54,475 nucleotides of DNA, from contig MU006089.1 in assembly GCA_010093705.1 (NCBI GenBank), positions 602,607 through 657,081 of the forward strand. Reading direction: 5' to 3'. This stretch comes from Patellaria atrata CBS 101060. Its lineage: Eukaryota > Ascomycota > Dothideomycetes > Patellariales > Patellariaceae. Every line of letters begins with the position of its first letter. Positions within the stretch are counted from its first letter, which is position 1. The translations under genes and the position numbers were made by a program. Positions 1 to 10,915 of this stretch are shown here, piece by piece. The notes under the pieces were generated by a model. The model saw nothing but the letters and a program-made list of their open reading frames with translations, was not told where the DNA came from and made no database searches.

Positions 1-609
1 GGGGAAAGGGGGAGGAGACACACCGTCGAGTAAGGGCAATCGGGGAGCCCAGTCGGGAAGCACGAGCTTGGTGTCGATGGAGCGGAGACCCCAGTAGAGC
101 AGGCTGATGAGGGTTTCCAGCGGCGCGCTGGTGACTGAGAGGGCGTTTTTGAGGAGGAAGACGCGGTGGGAGAGGGTTAGGTCGGCGAGGAGGCCGAGGA
201 GGAAGGTCGTGCTTGCTAGGGAGAGGCCGACAATGGTGAGGTATTGGAAGTGCCAGCCGTAGGAGGCGGTGATGGTGTTTGGGTGGTCTGCTAAGCTGGG
301 GATGTGAGAATTGGTCGGGGGGATATTGGCGGTTGGGGTTTTTGGGCGGGGGATTTTTATAATGGTTTTTGGGATAGTTTTTTATTTATTTCTTTCTGGT
401 CTTACTATTTGAATGAGGATGCGAAACTTATTAATCCGGTTAACTATAATGGTTGTTAGTATTGGGTTTTTGCGCTCTGTTTGATGCTAGATGGTGAGCA
501 TGCCACTTACATGTAGTAATGCTGATGGTCCTCGAGAAGGGGACTCAAAGCGTTGAAGTGGATGTCTGCGGAGCAATGTCTGCGCCGCAGGACTACTGTT
601 AGAAGCCAT
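1..609 (-). CDS. FAR-17a/AIG1-like integral membrane protein, partial at window edge
   Basis: I assembled three exons on the minus strand: 511-609, 406-443 and 1-295; the gene runs off the left edge. Exon 1 begins MASNSSPAAQTLLRRHPLQR and ends at a GTAAGT donor. The 38-nt exon 2 (LTGLISFASSFK) has a TACTAAC-type branch site before its acceptor and a GTAAGA donor. Exon 3 continues LADHPN, then ASYGWHFQYLTIVGLSLAS, LLADLTLSHR and LISLLYWGLRSID, which are conserved blocks of fungal FAR-17a/AIG1 (ADTRP-like) proteins. Human members hydrolyse fatty-acid esters of hydroxy fatty acids; the fungal role is inferred from the family. Hydrophobic segments around YLTIVGL and LISLLYW fit a multi-pass membrane protein. 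Phases 0 and 2 match at both junctions. A GT at the LLDG codon near the edge could be another donor, so the C-terminus is unresolved. Confidence 0.85.
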
Positions 610-2226
610 TATGGGGGGATGTGAATTTGGATAAACCGGAAGATTGAAAGAAACAAGAAATCTAGGGTATATAACACATCTATGGAGTGAGATTAGGTGC
701 TGGGAAAGTGAATGGAAATCAGATAAGATTGAAGCCATTAAGATGTGAGTATTTCGTCATGTGGGTATGCGGTATGGTGGAGTTGCTGGAGTACAGTAAT
801 CCAGTTCATGCTAACTGGAACTGGAGGTATTTGCTCACAAGTTCGACTCTGTACTGTTAAAAGTTAGTACTGTACAAAAGTAGGTATTTCTCCAAGACTC
901 TACTCCCTCCCGTCGGACGTGGTCCCGTAAAGCACGCGACATCCGTTGAGCTAACCGGTATCGTACTTGGGGAATTCCCCGCCATACTGTGCAGTAAAGT
1001 CCATATGGGATGTAGCAAAGGCTCCTTTAACAATAATATCACTCAACATCAGAACTTTATTATGATCAACAAGACATTTCGTGATCAGATGGATCAACGC
1101 TGTGCAACAATGATCTTACATACAGCAGCGTCCGCATTTCAACTCCATCTCAAACCCTTTTCAGTTGATGACAGCGGAGGCGGCTCACAGAAGTAATCCC
1201 ATATCCATGCCTCTCCTCGGCTGAGGCCCGCCCTTCCCAGTCTTCCACCCTGCCCACACCCGCTTCACAGGCATTATTGGCGCGGAGGGTCCGTTAAGCA
1301 ACGTACAAGCTCGTGTCTTGTGCACCCCTTTGAAATTTGAACCCTCGCTACTGAATCCCATCGGGGGATTGCTGAGAGCCTGAAAGCACTCAAAACCAAC
1401 ATTGCTCCGTATGGAAAGGCTTGGGGAACAGGGCACATTTCATTTGTAATGATCCTTCAACTGCAACCAGCGGGACTTGCGTGGCCTCCTCTTGCATAGG
1501 CCGTCTACGAGACCTTGAGAAAACACCAGGAGGACCTTGAACCCCCGAGTATACCCCCCGTACATCCCCCCACCAGTAACCCTCCAGAAGAGCTGGAGAG
1601 CTGGAATGGAGCGCCCGCGGCGTCCAGCTGGTTGCTTATCGGCCATATTGCAACCACTCAGATCTGCCTTGATACAACCGTCAGCAAATCATCTGTGCAG
1701 GGACGGCATTTACAGACGCAAGTTGCAGAGTCCGAACCTTACGGCCTACACGATCCATCTCTCCTCTCTCGCTTTCATGGCGTTACTGGCGTCCTGGCTG
1801 TACTGGCTGTACTGACCCTACAGAAGCCAAGCAGGACCCTCAGTCTTAACTTCCTTCTCTTTTCCCCTTGCGGCAGCTTGACCGCAAGATGTTACCTTAA
1901 CGACGTGTGGGCTACCTATGAAGGCTTCAGTCCGCTTGAGATGCTCTCCCATCCCCAAAAGTTGCCTGTCGTGCTTCAGGTTGTCTTAGACTTTTAATGC
2001 CATCGAATGCCAGCTCGACAAGCTCGTGCCCGCCCTCATTTCCGTCTTGTCCCCGCCGAGTTGCCTTACCCCTCTCCCGGATCCGGACTCTTGATCCTAC
2101 AGCCCTATTTCGAGAGTGTCAACGACCGGGTTCGGTGGTGAGCCTCCTGCTGTACCTACCTCCTGTAATCGACTTCCGACCATCTCAAAATCTCGTCGAT
2201 GCCGTCGCGCGCGCTCGTAGACCACA
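610..2226. other. Divergent intergenic region between the FAR-17a-like gene and the Zn2Cys6 regulator
   Basis: About 1.6 kb between two divergent start codons. It must hold both promoters. The open frames here are short, overlap on both strands and show no recognisable domain. A weak tRNA-like segment lies on the minus strand at about 905-965 and is treated as a finding, not a gene. I see no repeat or element. Confidence 0.6.
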
Positions 2227-5040
2227 ATGCCCCGCCCAAAGAAGGAAGGAGCTGGCGAACCAAAGAAGAGAAGTCGTAATGGCTGCTGGTGAGTATATAG
2301 ATCCCCGCCACTGCTTAACAGCTGTACAAAAGCTTTCTGGATAAACGCGACTGACACTCCGTAAGGCCATGTAAAGGTCGAAAAGTCAAATGGTAATGCT
2401 CCGAAACCTTCAATACACTTTCATTGTTTATCTAGCATTACTAACTTTTTTTTTTCTTTAATAGCGGCGAAGAAAAACCGACGTGTTTGAACTGCGAGCG
2501 TCAAGGAGAAACATGCGACTACAGTATCAGGCTGAACTGGGGAGGGAGAACGAAGAAGAAACCAGAAGATCAGCTCGGAAGTGCTGGCGGCACGAAGAGT
2601 CTTCTAAACAGTCCTCATGAAGCAACATTTTCCTTCAATGAACCGTTACCAGACCCGCCAGCGATACCATCATACCCGCAGGTTCAAAATCAGACGTTTC
2701 CACCCCGTCCCGGTCTCCATGGAAGGTCGCTATCTAGCCCGGTATTTTCAAGCCAGGAACATTTTCATATCGATCCGGATTTGATGCGTCTCGGGCAGAA
2801 CAATGCACAACAGCCGTTTTCAGGATTTAGACAGGAAAATCAAAGTTTTCAGCCATCTCAGGGATTCCCCGACGCATTCCGCCATCAGAGTCTCAGCAGT
2901 CGACCTGCGAATCCGACCTCTGCACCTGTAGATACACGACTTCAGAATGTCCAGCATCGGGGTGTTCTGGACTACCCGTCTCCCGCAGAATCAAATATGG
3001 ACCGTGCAAATTTCGGGAACGGTGCCAGTAAATTAAGATCCTCCACTTCTCCAACTGCAATGCCACCCCCAAGAGCGCCCGGAACTGCGGAGTCTCCAGA
3101 TCGCGGTTTGACTCCCAGTGGAGAGTTCACCGTGCTCCCGGAACACCGTAGTAAGCGCCTCAGGTTGAGTCCCACCGACACTGGACCCCTAATGACCTCT
3201 ACGAATGGTTCCCATTTCCCAGAAGGTAATATGGATAAATTTGGAGGTGCATCGTTTTTGATGGAATCTTTCTTCGGTAGAGGTCCGTCCTTGAATCACA
3301 GCCCCTTACCGGGTCCTATGACGCCGGGCTCGTCCATTGCCTCAGATGAGCAAGCATCGAGACACACTCTCGCATCGTTAGGAAATTCTAAACATATATC
3401 TGCAGATGTCCGTCGGTTATCTGTTGTCTCGTTGCTTTCCAGTCCTACTAACGATCCTCACTTCGATGCTACTATTCCCACTAGACGACAATATCCAATA
3501 TCTGACAAGGGTGGTGCTACCATCTACGGTTACGACAATGGTCACTCTGATATGGATACACCGCAAAATGACGATCTGAATGCTATCACAGTTTTCAGCC
3601 CTGTTGCTTCTCATTCGGTTATGGTCGGCGAAACTCATCATGGCAACAATGAAGTAGATACTCATAGAACGAGAGATATTGCCTTCCAAGGAGACGGTTA
3701 TTACGCAAAGCCTGTACCTGTACGAATACCGAAGTCACTGGAACCTCTACCAGCTCGACTACTCGAAAAGCCCATGAACCTCTTATATTTCCATCACTTC
3801 CTGAATCATACGGCAAGAATTCTCGTACCTCATGATTGTGCTTCCAATCCCTTTAGAAGCACGTTCCCCTTGAGTAAGTCATCATAACCCCCCAACAACC
3901 GACCTCATGCTTATACATTCTTAGTGGCTGTTCAAGATGAGGATCTTCTACACCTTATGCTCGCGTATTCTGCCATTCACAGAGCACATCTTCTAGGTCA
4001 TCCGAAACCTTCAAACAGAATAGCCGTTTGGGTAGAGGAAGTATTCCCTAGGCTTCGTCAAGTTCTTGCTGGTAATCCGGACAAGATCACCAACGCTAAT
4101 CTCACAACGGCTATCATGCTTGCTTCATTGGAAATCATTTCTCCAAACGCTTTCGAAGTTTCTATATCTTGGCAGAATCATTTGACAATTGCACGACAGA
4201 TGATTCTAGCTCGTGGCGGACCCCTGGCGTTGAAAAGGTCGGATAAGAATTCCGCGTTCCTCGGCCGATGGTTTGCATATCTGGACGTTGTAGGACTGCT
4301 TAGCGGAAACAAACTTGATCCCACTCTTCATGCAGACTACTCATCAGAAGAAGCGTTTTCCGACGATGACTACCAAATTGACTGCCTGCTTGGATTTACA
4401 AATAGATGTGGTAAGATATTAGCAAAAGTTGGCCGACTGGTAAAGCTTTGTGAAAGTGCTCGTATCGACCAGCACGGCCACGTTCGCGAAGGTTGGACTC
4501 CACGACGTGATATCGCCGAAGTTGCAGAGAAGTTGCGGGCCGAATTGCAAAAAGGGAGAGAACGTGACTATAAAGGATGTACGCATGGGTCACCGAAAGA
4601 TAGTGAGGCCGAGGCTGCCTGGGATTCTCGTGAGATACATTCGACCAACGAAGCTTTCCATTGGGCCGGCCTCATCCACCTTGATCGACGAGTGCTAGGG
4701 AAGCAATCGGATGATCCAGAGGTTCAGGAAGCTGTACGCAAAATCGTTGCCGCTCTTTACAGAATTCGAGAAGGAAGTACTGCGGAGGCGTGTTTACTGT
4801 TCCCCATGTTCGCAGCTGGTTGTGATGCTATAGATCTGGCACAGAGGGAAAAGATCACAGCACGCCTGAAAGGCGTGGAAGGATTTGGTATGAACCAAGT
4901 GAGTGTCATCTCTGTTTGCTTGAATTGTCAGTTGGCTTACAATTGTTTTACAGATCGTCAAAGCGCGGACATTGCTACAGAAGGTATGGGAGACTGGCGA
5001 ATCGTGGGAAAGCTTGAGTTCTGAAGACTTCTTTGGTTAA
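2227..5040 (+). CDS. Zn(II)2Cys6 transcription factor with fungal_trans_2-type C-terminal region
   Basis: Five exons: 2227-2288, 2366-2392, 2465-3873, 3925-4898 and 4954-5040. They sum to 2559 nt (852 aa) in one frame. The N-terminus MPRPKKEGAGEPKKRSRNGC reads on into the six-cysteine cluster GCWPCKGRKVKCGEEKP then TCLNCERQGETCDY, split over exons 1-3; the basic stretch RNGCW..GRKVK is the DNA-contact region. A long disordered Ser/Pro-rich middle (about residues 60-450) is followed by a helical region with LLAYSAIHRAHLLGHP and KVWETGESWESL near the end, typical of the fungal-specific regulatory domain found in arginine/UGA3-type regulators. It should act as a nuclear DNA-binding regulator of metabolism; its targets cannot be read from sequence. 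The ATG at 2227 was chosen because it is the only one that supplies the first cysteines in frame. Confidence 0.9.
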
Positions 5041-5598
5041 TTGTACATGATTCGTGTTCGATAGAATTCGGTATCCTTTCCCCTGTCGGGAGTGGTACTA
5101 TGTGGTTGCTGTACAGTTTGCTGTACGGAACCTGGGATACTACCAATTTTCGCCCTGTTCATCAGATCTCCTAGGAACTGTACAGGTAGTCAAGAGACTT
5201 TTTGATACCAGCATACCAAAAGGACAAAGTGGTACGATACGGGAAGGGATATCTTGTACGGTCTGTGACCGAACTGTCACTACAGCGATTGGCATTACAC
5301 GGAGGGGGATCAACATACAGGTTGGCGTCGGTGGGAGATGATATACTGTGAGATAGTGCGTGCATAGAGGTCTTTTGCTTTTCATTGTTCATTTTAAGGT
5401 TGTACCAAAATTTTCCAGATCTCCGTGTCACCATAAATCCCACAACGTGTAAAATATTTCTAGGAAAACATTCTCCCGCAACGCCAAGACTTCTTGCGTA
5501 CCTTACCTCAACCTCACCAGGCCGCTATCTCATCATCGGACATCCCCCATCACCCCATATCATCTCCACTCTACCCACTTATACAAAGCTCAGCAAAC
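5041..5598. other. Intergenic spacer, 3' end of the zinc-cluster gene and PAM17 promoter
   Basis: The stretch after the stop codon contains several TGTAC/GTACA-type words (for example around 5115-5190). The last 130 bases before the PAM17 ATG are C- and CT-rich, as is common in fungal promoters. No gene is seen. Confidence 0.5.
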
Positions 5599-6448
5599 AT
5601 GCCAATGCGGTGTACAGCCATCCTCCCCTTCCGCACCTCCACCTCCACCGTCGCCTCCCGCTTCCAATCCCTCTCGACTAGCAGCATGAGGAGCTTCACC
5701 GCAGCCACAGCATCATCGAGAATATCTAACGCAACAAGCCCCCGAGTGCGCTCCTCCACAGCATCCCTCGCCAACCCGACCATCAGGCCCTCACCAGAGC
5801 TCTTCCGTGTCCCAAAAACCCCCCCACAATCCCGCACCCTCACAACCACAGCGCCCCCTCCTTCCTCATCAGCAGCCAACGCTTCCTCAACACTGACCTG
5901 GAACCGCTTCCTCGCGCTCCGCCGCACGCGCCGCCGCATCTCGCTCTTCGCCTCCGTCATCGCGGCCCTCGGCACCACGGCTGCCGGCGCCGTCTTCATC
6001 TCGACCCGCGACCTCGACGCCGTGGGATCGCAGGTCCTAGGCCTAGACCAGGTCATCGTGCTGGGCTTGGGGACGATCGCGAGTGGAGCGCTCGGATGGC
6101 TCGTCGGGCCGTTTATCGGGGGCGCCGTGTTTGGGATGGTTTTTAGAGGTGTGAGGGGGGAGATGGGGGTGGTGGGTTGAATCTTTGCCTTCTCTTTTCC
6201 TGCCTGCTTTTGTTTGGGGTAGTGTATGGAGATGAAGCTAATGTGTGTTTGCTTTATAGAAGGAACGCGAATTCTTCGCCCGCATCAAGAAATACCGCGT
6301 CGATCCTTCCTCGTCCTCCATCGCGAACCCGGTCCCGGATTACTATGGCGAGAAGATCGGGAGCGTGGCAGATTATAGACGGTGGTTGAAGGATCAGAGG
6401 GCATTTAATTTGAAGAGGGCGCCGTCGGGGGCGAGTAAGCGGGGTTGA
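5599..6448 (+). CDS. PAM17: Presequence translocase-associated motor subunit PAM17, mitochondrial
   Basis: Two exons, 5599-6171 and 6260-6448, giving about 253 aa. The first roughly 100 residues are rich in Ser, Thr and Arg and almost lack acidic residues, as expected for a cleavable mitochondrial presequence. Then LTWNRFLALRRTRRRISLF precedes two membrane segments (VIAALGTTAAGAVFIS and VIVLGLGTIASGALGWLVGP). Exon 2 carries the family signature KEREFFARIKKYRVDP, PVPDYYGEKIGSV and YRRWLKDQRAFN. PAM17 belongs to the TIM23 import motor in the inner membrane and helps organise the Pam16/Pam18 J-protein module. The donor is ambiguous: GTGGGT at 6172 or GTGGTG at 6169, which differ by one Val, and both keep frame. 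The start is the ATG that opens the presequence (MPMRCTAILPF). A 40-base G run begins 32 bases after the stop. Confidence 0.93.
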
Positions 6449-6480
6449 ACCGAACGATTGAGGGAGGGGGCCGGGGGAAA

Positions 6481-6522
<42 letters not shown>

Positions 6523-7078
6523 GCGCGGGGATTGGTGATGCAGGGTGTGGTCTATGTGTTGCATTAATGGGGATACGAGGAGAGAAGGCAAGAACACCCT
6601 GTGAGTTGGGGGTTCATGTGGATTCCAAAATCCCATGGGGAAATAACATCATCGGCGTAATTGGCTTATCGGTTTTACATATCACCTGTCTCTTTTGTGC
6701 TGTGGTGAAGTTTCATCTCGTGTATAACATTTGATTCTCGTCGTGGTTGGGACATCTCCATTCGACACTTTTGTGGTAAAAGGGCGTGAGGAAGAAATAT
6801 GATGTTTTGTTGAGTAAGCTATCTTAGTGTACATGCTCCCCTCCATATGAACTTTTTGATGCCGCCTCGCTAGATGGTGATAGGGGGTTCCCACTCCGCA
6901 AAAAGGGAGAAGGAGAAAGAAACGGGGAAGGGTAATGGGAAAAGGGAATACCGAGTAGATGAACCCGGAACCGGAAACTGAAACTAAGCCGGAGAAAGGA
7001 AAGAAAGCAGAGGAACCCATCCCCCATGCCCCCTAATAAAAACCCAACCAACCCGTCCAAGTCCCCCCGCAAATCAAC
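6449..7078. other. Convergent intergenic region (PAM17 and RRM-like gene 3' ends)
   Basis: This holds both 3' flanks. Apart from the poly-G tract I see only a purine-rich stretch at about 6900-7020. The proline-rich and serine-rich reading frames here come from the homopolymer and the purine bias; they are not genes. Confidence 0.5.
6481..6520 (+). repeat. Poly-G homopolymer, 40 bases
   Basis: Uninterrupted G from 6481 to 6520, just after the PAM17 stop and inside a wider G-rich stretch. Runs this long are prone to polymerase slippage, so the true length may differ from the printed one. Confidence 0.95.
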
Positions 7079-9753
7079 TCAATAAAAATCACACAAATCC
7101 CCCACCTCCGCATTCCCAGTCTCGCATCCCGCCCCCACAGAATCCCGATCCATATATCCCCCATACCGACCCCGGGGCCGAGAAGCCAGTGGAGTCCTGC
7201 CATCATATTCGTCCTCGTCCCCCTCATCGTCATTATCGTTGGAGTTGGGGAGATAGAGATCCAGTTCCAGCTCTCCCTCTTCGCGCGGGGATTTCGGCGG
7301 AGTCGGCGGAGTCAGGGGGGGTGTGTCCGGTTTGAGGAGGGGGGAGGGAGTGCGTCGTGTGCGGTCGGCGTTGGGAGGGGAGGAGTCGTTTTGGGGGGAC
7401 TGGGGGGAGTTGGGAAGGGGAGCTGGGATTGGGGATGATGGGGGTTGTGTGGTCGGGTTTGGTTGCGTGTGTGTGTCGAAGGTGCTGGGTTCGATGGTGG
7501 GCACCGCGGGGGTTGGTGCTGCGTGCCAGTTGGTGAAGATTGGGGTGGGTTCGCCGTCTTGGGCTGTAGGTGGGTGGGGTACGGGCTTATTTTGATCTAC
7601 GGCGGCTAGAGAGGGGAGCTTGATGGTTGCTTGGGATGGAGTGATGGCGAGGTCGTCGCGAACTGTCGTGGCTGTTTTGAATGTGTCGTAGTCCGCTTTG
7701 GGCATTGGCGTGGTATCCTGAAATGCAGTTACTGGAAGGGACAGGTGTGGTTCTTGAACAGATCCCGAAGGTGGTGTTGGAATAACCTTCAGTTCGAGTC
7801 CCGGGGGAGGAGATTTGGGCTTTTGACTCTCGTTCGATGATAAATCTACACACTCTTCGATGTCTATGAGGTCATCTGAAGCGATAGACAATTGCTCGAT
7901 GAGATCATCCTCTTCGTCGATTTTGGCCTCCTTCTCAACGAAGACTGATCTTAATCTGAGCGATCCTCCATTCCCAGGGGCGGGGATGTCACAGGGATCA
8001 GGTAAGAATTCGGCGCGGCAGCCGGCGAATGGTCTGTAGGAGATTATCTTGCCATACGCTCGACCGGCCATGTTGACGTCCTGAAAGACAATGGTGAAGC
8101 TGTTGTGTCCGCTTGCGGTGATACTCTCGATCCGATCACGGCGGAGGTAAGGGTTGAGATTCATCATCAGCCTCAACTGGATCTTCGACGTACCGGGACG
8201 CAGATTATTCACTCGCATGCAGCGAGTGTGACGGTACTTGGTGATTGCTGTCTTTAGGGGATCGGGGACTGGCCAGGTAGGGTAGGGGACGAGGTAGACT
8301 CGCACCTGTTTGCCCGATATGAATAAGGGATACTTCCTTACCAATGTGCTATATCCGCGAGCAGCCGCTTCCCGAAAGAAGACAACCATGACAGTCAAGC
8401 TTTCCGTGATAGAGGAGGTATCTAGTAACTCGCACGAGATGAGGAGTCCTCCACGAACTTTTTCCATGACGGTCGAGAGCGCAGTGCCGAGAGGGATTCC
8501 ATCGATAATGATGGTTCGATAGACTTCTCGATCGAAGGAACGAGGAGAGAAAGCTAATCCATACTTGAAAAAGTCCGGATATTGGGATTCGGAGTAGCCA
8601 GCACTTTGGGCATGTTCCCAAGCAGCTGCCTCCAACTCTCCAGTAGACTTGAAGAGGTCACTAGAAGCCTTAGTTGAATGAGAGCCAGTGTTTGTACGGG
8701 GATCATATAGGGCTGGAGAGTTGATACTCCTGACATTAGCCGTCTTTGGTTCCAGCATGCCATTGTCTGCATGCTCATGTGCTCTGCTTCGGTCCACATT
8801 TGCTGTATGCATGCATGCTGCTGCCGGCAAGTTTAAGATCTTACTCCTGAGATCTCGTGTCTCTAATGGATTCGGGTGGGATATCTTCATGCACATAAGT
8901 TACTCTATTCGTAATTGCAACGAATGACATACCTTACCTCATTGTCTTGTCCTTCTGCCTGAGTCAACTCAATCCGTGGGACCAGGGCGCCGTGCCGAAT
9001 GAGACTGCTCCTAGAGTACTTGGCGCCGACGTTATGAGATGTAATGTTCCGAACTGCGTGCGGATTCTCCTCATTGGACAAAGGTAAATTTGTTGAATGC
9101 GGATTTGTCGAAGGCAGATTTGTCGAAGGCATATTTGTCGAAGGCATATTTGCTTGAACCGAAGATTCCTCCACAACGGTAGTACCAGAATCTTTACGAG
9201 AGGGATTTAGCGGGAAGTACTCCGTCTGTTGGTCCGTAGAAGCATTTGCAGCATCCCAAACTGCACTGTTCTTGTCTGTCCCTTGCCGCGCTGGTCTTCC
9301 GCTCGAAGTCGAACAATTGGACGAGTGGTGAGGTGAGATGTTAGCCCATACCAGTGGGATTCCCCTGTTACGAAACAACTGAATTTGCCTTAGGCGTTCC
9401 TTATACCGGCGATTGGAATGCCTCTCACTTCTCAGTGCAACCTTCAACTTTTCTATTTCACTTTCCAACTTCTGGATCTTTTTCGTCTCCCCCGCCGCTT
9501 CTGCCACGCTTGAGCCTTGGGATAATGCTAATTGCTGAAGTAAGTAAGACCTAACATTACCGTCGATTTGTTCTCGCGTGTTCAGGTGCTGCAGTTGCGT
9601 CGTGAGAACGCCGAGTTGATATTCGAGGGACTGGCCCGGCTGAGGACCTGCACATGGTTGATAGCACTGTGGAGCAGGATTGCCGAAATTGAATCCCGGA
9701 CCGGGAAAGCCATGGAGGTATCCTTGTTGTGTGTAAGCAGGATGCTGGTTCAT
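7079..9753 (-). CDS. RRM-like protein of unknown function with N-terminal coiled coil
   Basis: Two exons, 8933-9753 and 7079-8846, joined through a GTATGT donor and CTCAG acceptor (86-nt intron); total 862 aa in frame. The intron is my choice among several acceptors. The N-terminus (MNQHPAYTQQGY) is Gly/Pro/Gln-rich. A basic coiled coil follows at about residues 90-125 (IQKLESEIEKLKVALRSE). Next are tandem PSTN(M/L) pentapeptides. Two segments look like divergent RRM folds: RTIIIDGIPLGTAL with LTVMVVFFREAAARGYSTLV, and RCMRVNNLRPGTSKIQL with NSFTIVFQDVNMAGRAYGKI. The C-terminal 250 residues are Pro/Ser-rich and end in an acidic Asp/Glu patch. RNA binding is an inference from the RRM-like pattern; I do not recognise the family. 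Confidence 0.75.
9089..9148 (-). repeat. Four tandem copies of a 15-bp coding minisatellite (PSTN pentapeptides)
   Basis: Four 15-base units (plus-strand form TTTGTCGAAGGCATA, with variants) lie head to tail inside the RRM-like gene. They encode repeats of the type PSTNL/PSTNM and keep the reading frame, so copy-number change would be tolerated. Confidence 0.9.
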
Positions 9754-10915
9754 CGTGATGTTGCCGTGCTCATCGACTGAATATAACCTTAAGCTACGGC
9801 TCTGTAAATAAAGCTTAATATGAGAAGAGCGTCGAGCTACGCGCGGGAGTGGGAGTAAGGCTAACAGAAGGAGAGAGTGTGTGGTAGTACTGTCTACGAG
9901 GAAGAGTAACGGGTTCAGCGAAGACTATCTGATCCCCTTTAACTCATTTCACGTTGTATGAGAGTGGAGTACATTCGGTATGAAAGAAGTTGGAAGCTTA
10001 CGGGGAGTTTACTCGGTGCCGGACGGTCCGGTTTTTGCTCTTTTCTAGATATGTTAGCTGTCAACTTCAGTAGTGTAAAGAGTGAGTAGATGAGATCAAG
10101 GCGACCATGTAGAAAAGACTGAGGATTCCTTACAGTTTATATGCTGATCAGCTAGAAAACGGAGGTTCTTCCTGGTGACTACGGACGTTTGAGTAAAGTA
10201 GAGCTCTTATAGGACGTCTGAATTACCTCTGAGCGAGTAAATGTAGATTACAAACGGGGTGTTTCGCTGAGCATACTCACCGCAAACGAGGATCCGCAGA
10301 ACCCACGCATAATTGCGGGTAGGCAGATAGCTCGTGAATGATTTATGTAAATCGGTGAGGCCTAAGATGTGATTTTACGATAAAAAAATGAGCATATGAA
10401 TGAATCACAAGACAAATGTCGAGCTTGGTAGATGAGAGAATTCGATTCTTTTAGACCGACCCTAAACAACATTAAATAACCTCCCGCTCCTCCTAAAATT
10501 GCGGGTATCTAGTTTACAGCTTAGCAGATGTAGTAGAACAACTTTGGACTATAGAGTGGAATGGGCCAATCAACCCATTTTGTCGAAGGCGAATACAAAC
10601 CGAAATGAGAATGGGGTCTAAGAAAGAAAATAGGAGTATTAGAAAGGCTTGAAGAAAATCCATCCGATGCAATACCTGACCCAAACGGGTACCCAAGGAT
10701 TCCCGCTGATCGCCTTCTATCATCACTGAATTTTATACAGCTGGGCAACGCCATCCCAGTCCGTATCCCAGAGCATGCCGATAGTAGCTATAACCCTCTT
10801 TAACTCCGAGTAAAAGCGCTAAGATGAACAAAATGCATCCATTGTGTGGAAGTCAACAAAGGAAAGAAACTCATGCGCGTGAATAATGCGTAAACGTCGT
10901 TTCCGGTGGCGTGCG
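9754..10915. other. Intergenic region: 5' flank of the RRM-like gene and 3' flank of the Rho GEF
   Basis: Both neighbours are on the minus strand. The region must hold the promoter of the RRM-like gene. No coding frame of interest, repeat or RNA gene was found. Confidence 0.5.

Noticed and set aside
1515-1997. 160-codon plus-strand frame in the left intergenic region
   Set aside because: Low-complexity, overlaps another frame in the same place, no recognisable motif, and lies in a divergent promoter region.
6394-6636. Minus-strand frame with a long proline run
   Set aside because: It is only the translation of the poly-G tract; no start context or domain.
7790-7806. GTTCGAGTCC, a tRNA B-box-like word
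   Set aside because: Lies inside the RRM-like coding region with no A box or cloverleaf nearby. Similar words at about 24454 (TBC gene) and about 37540 were rejected for the same reason.
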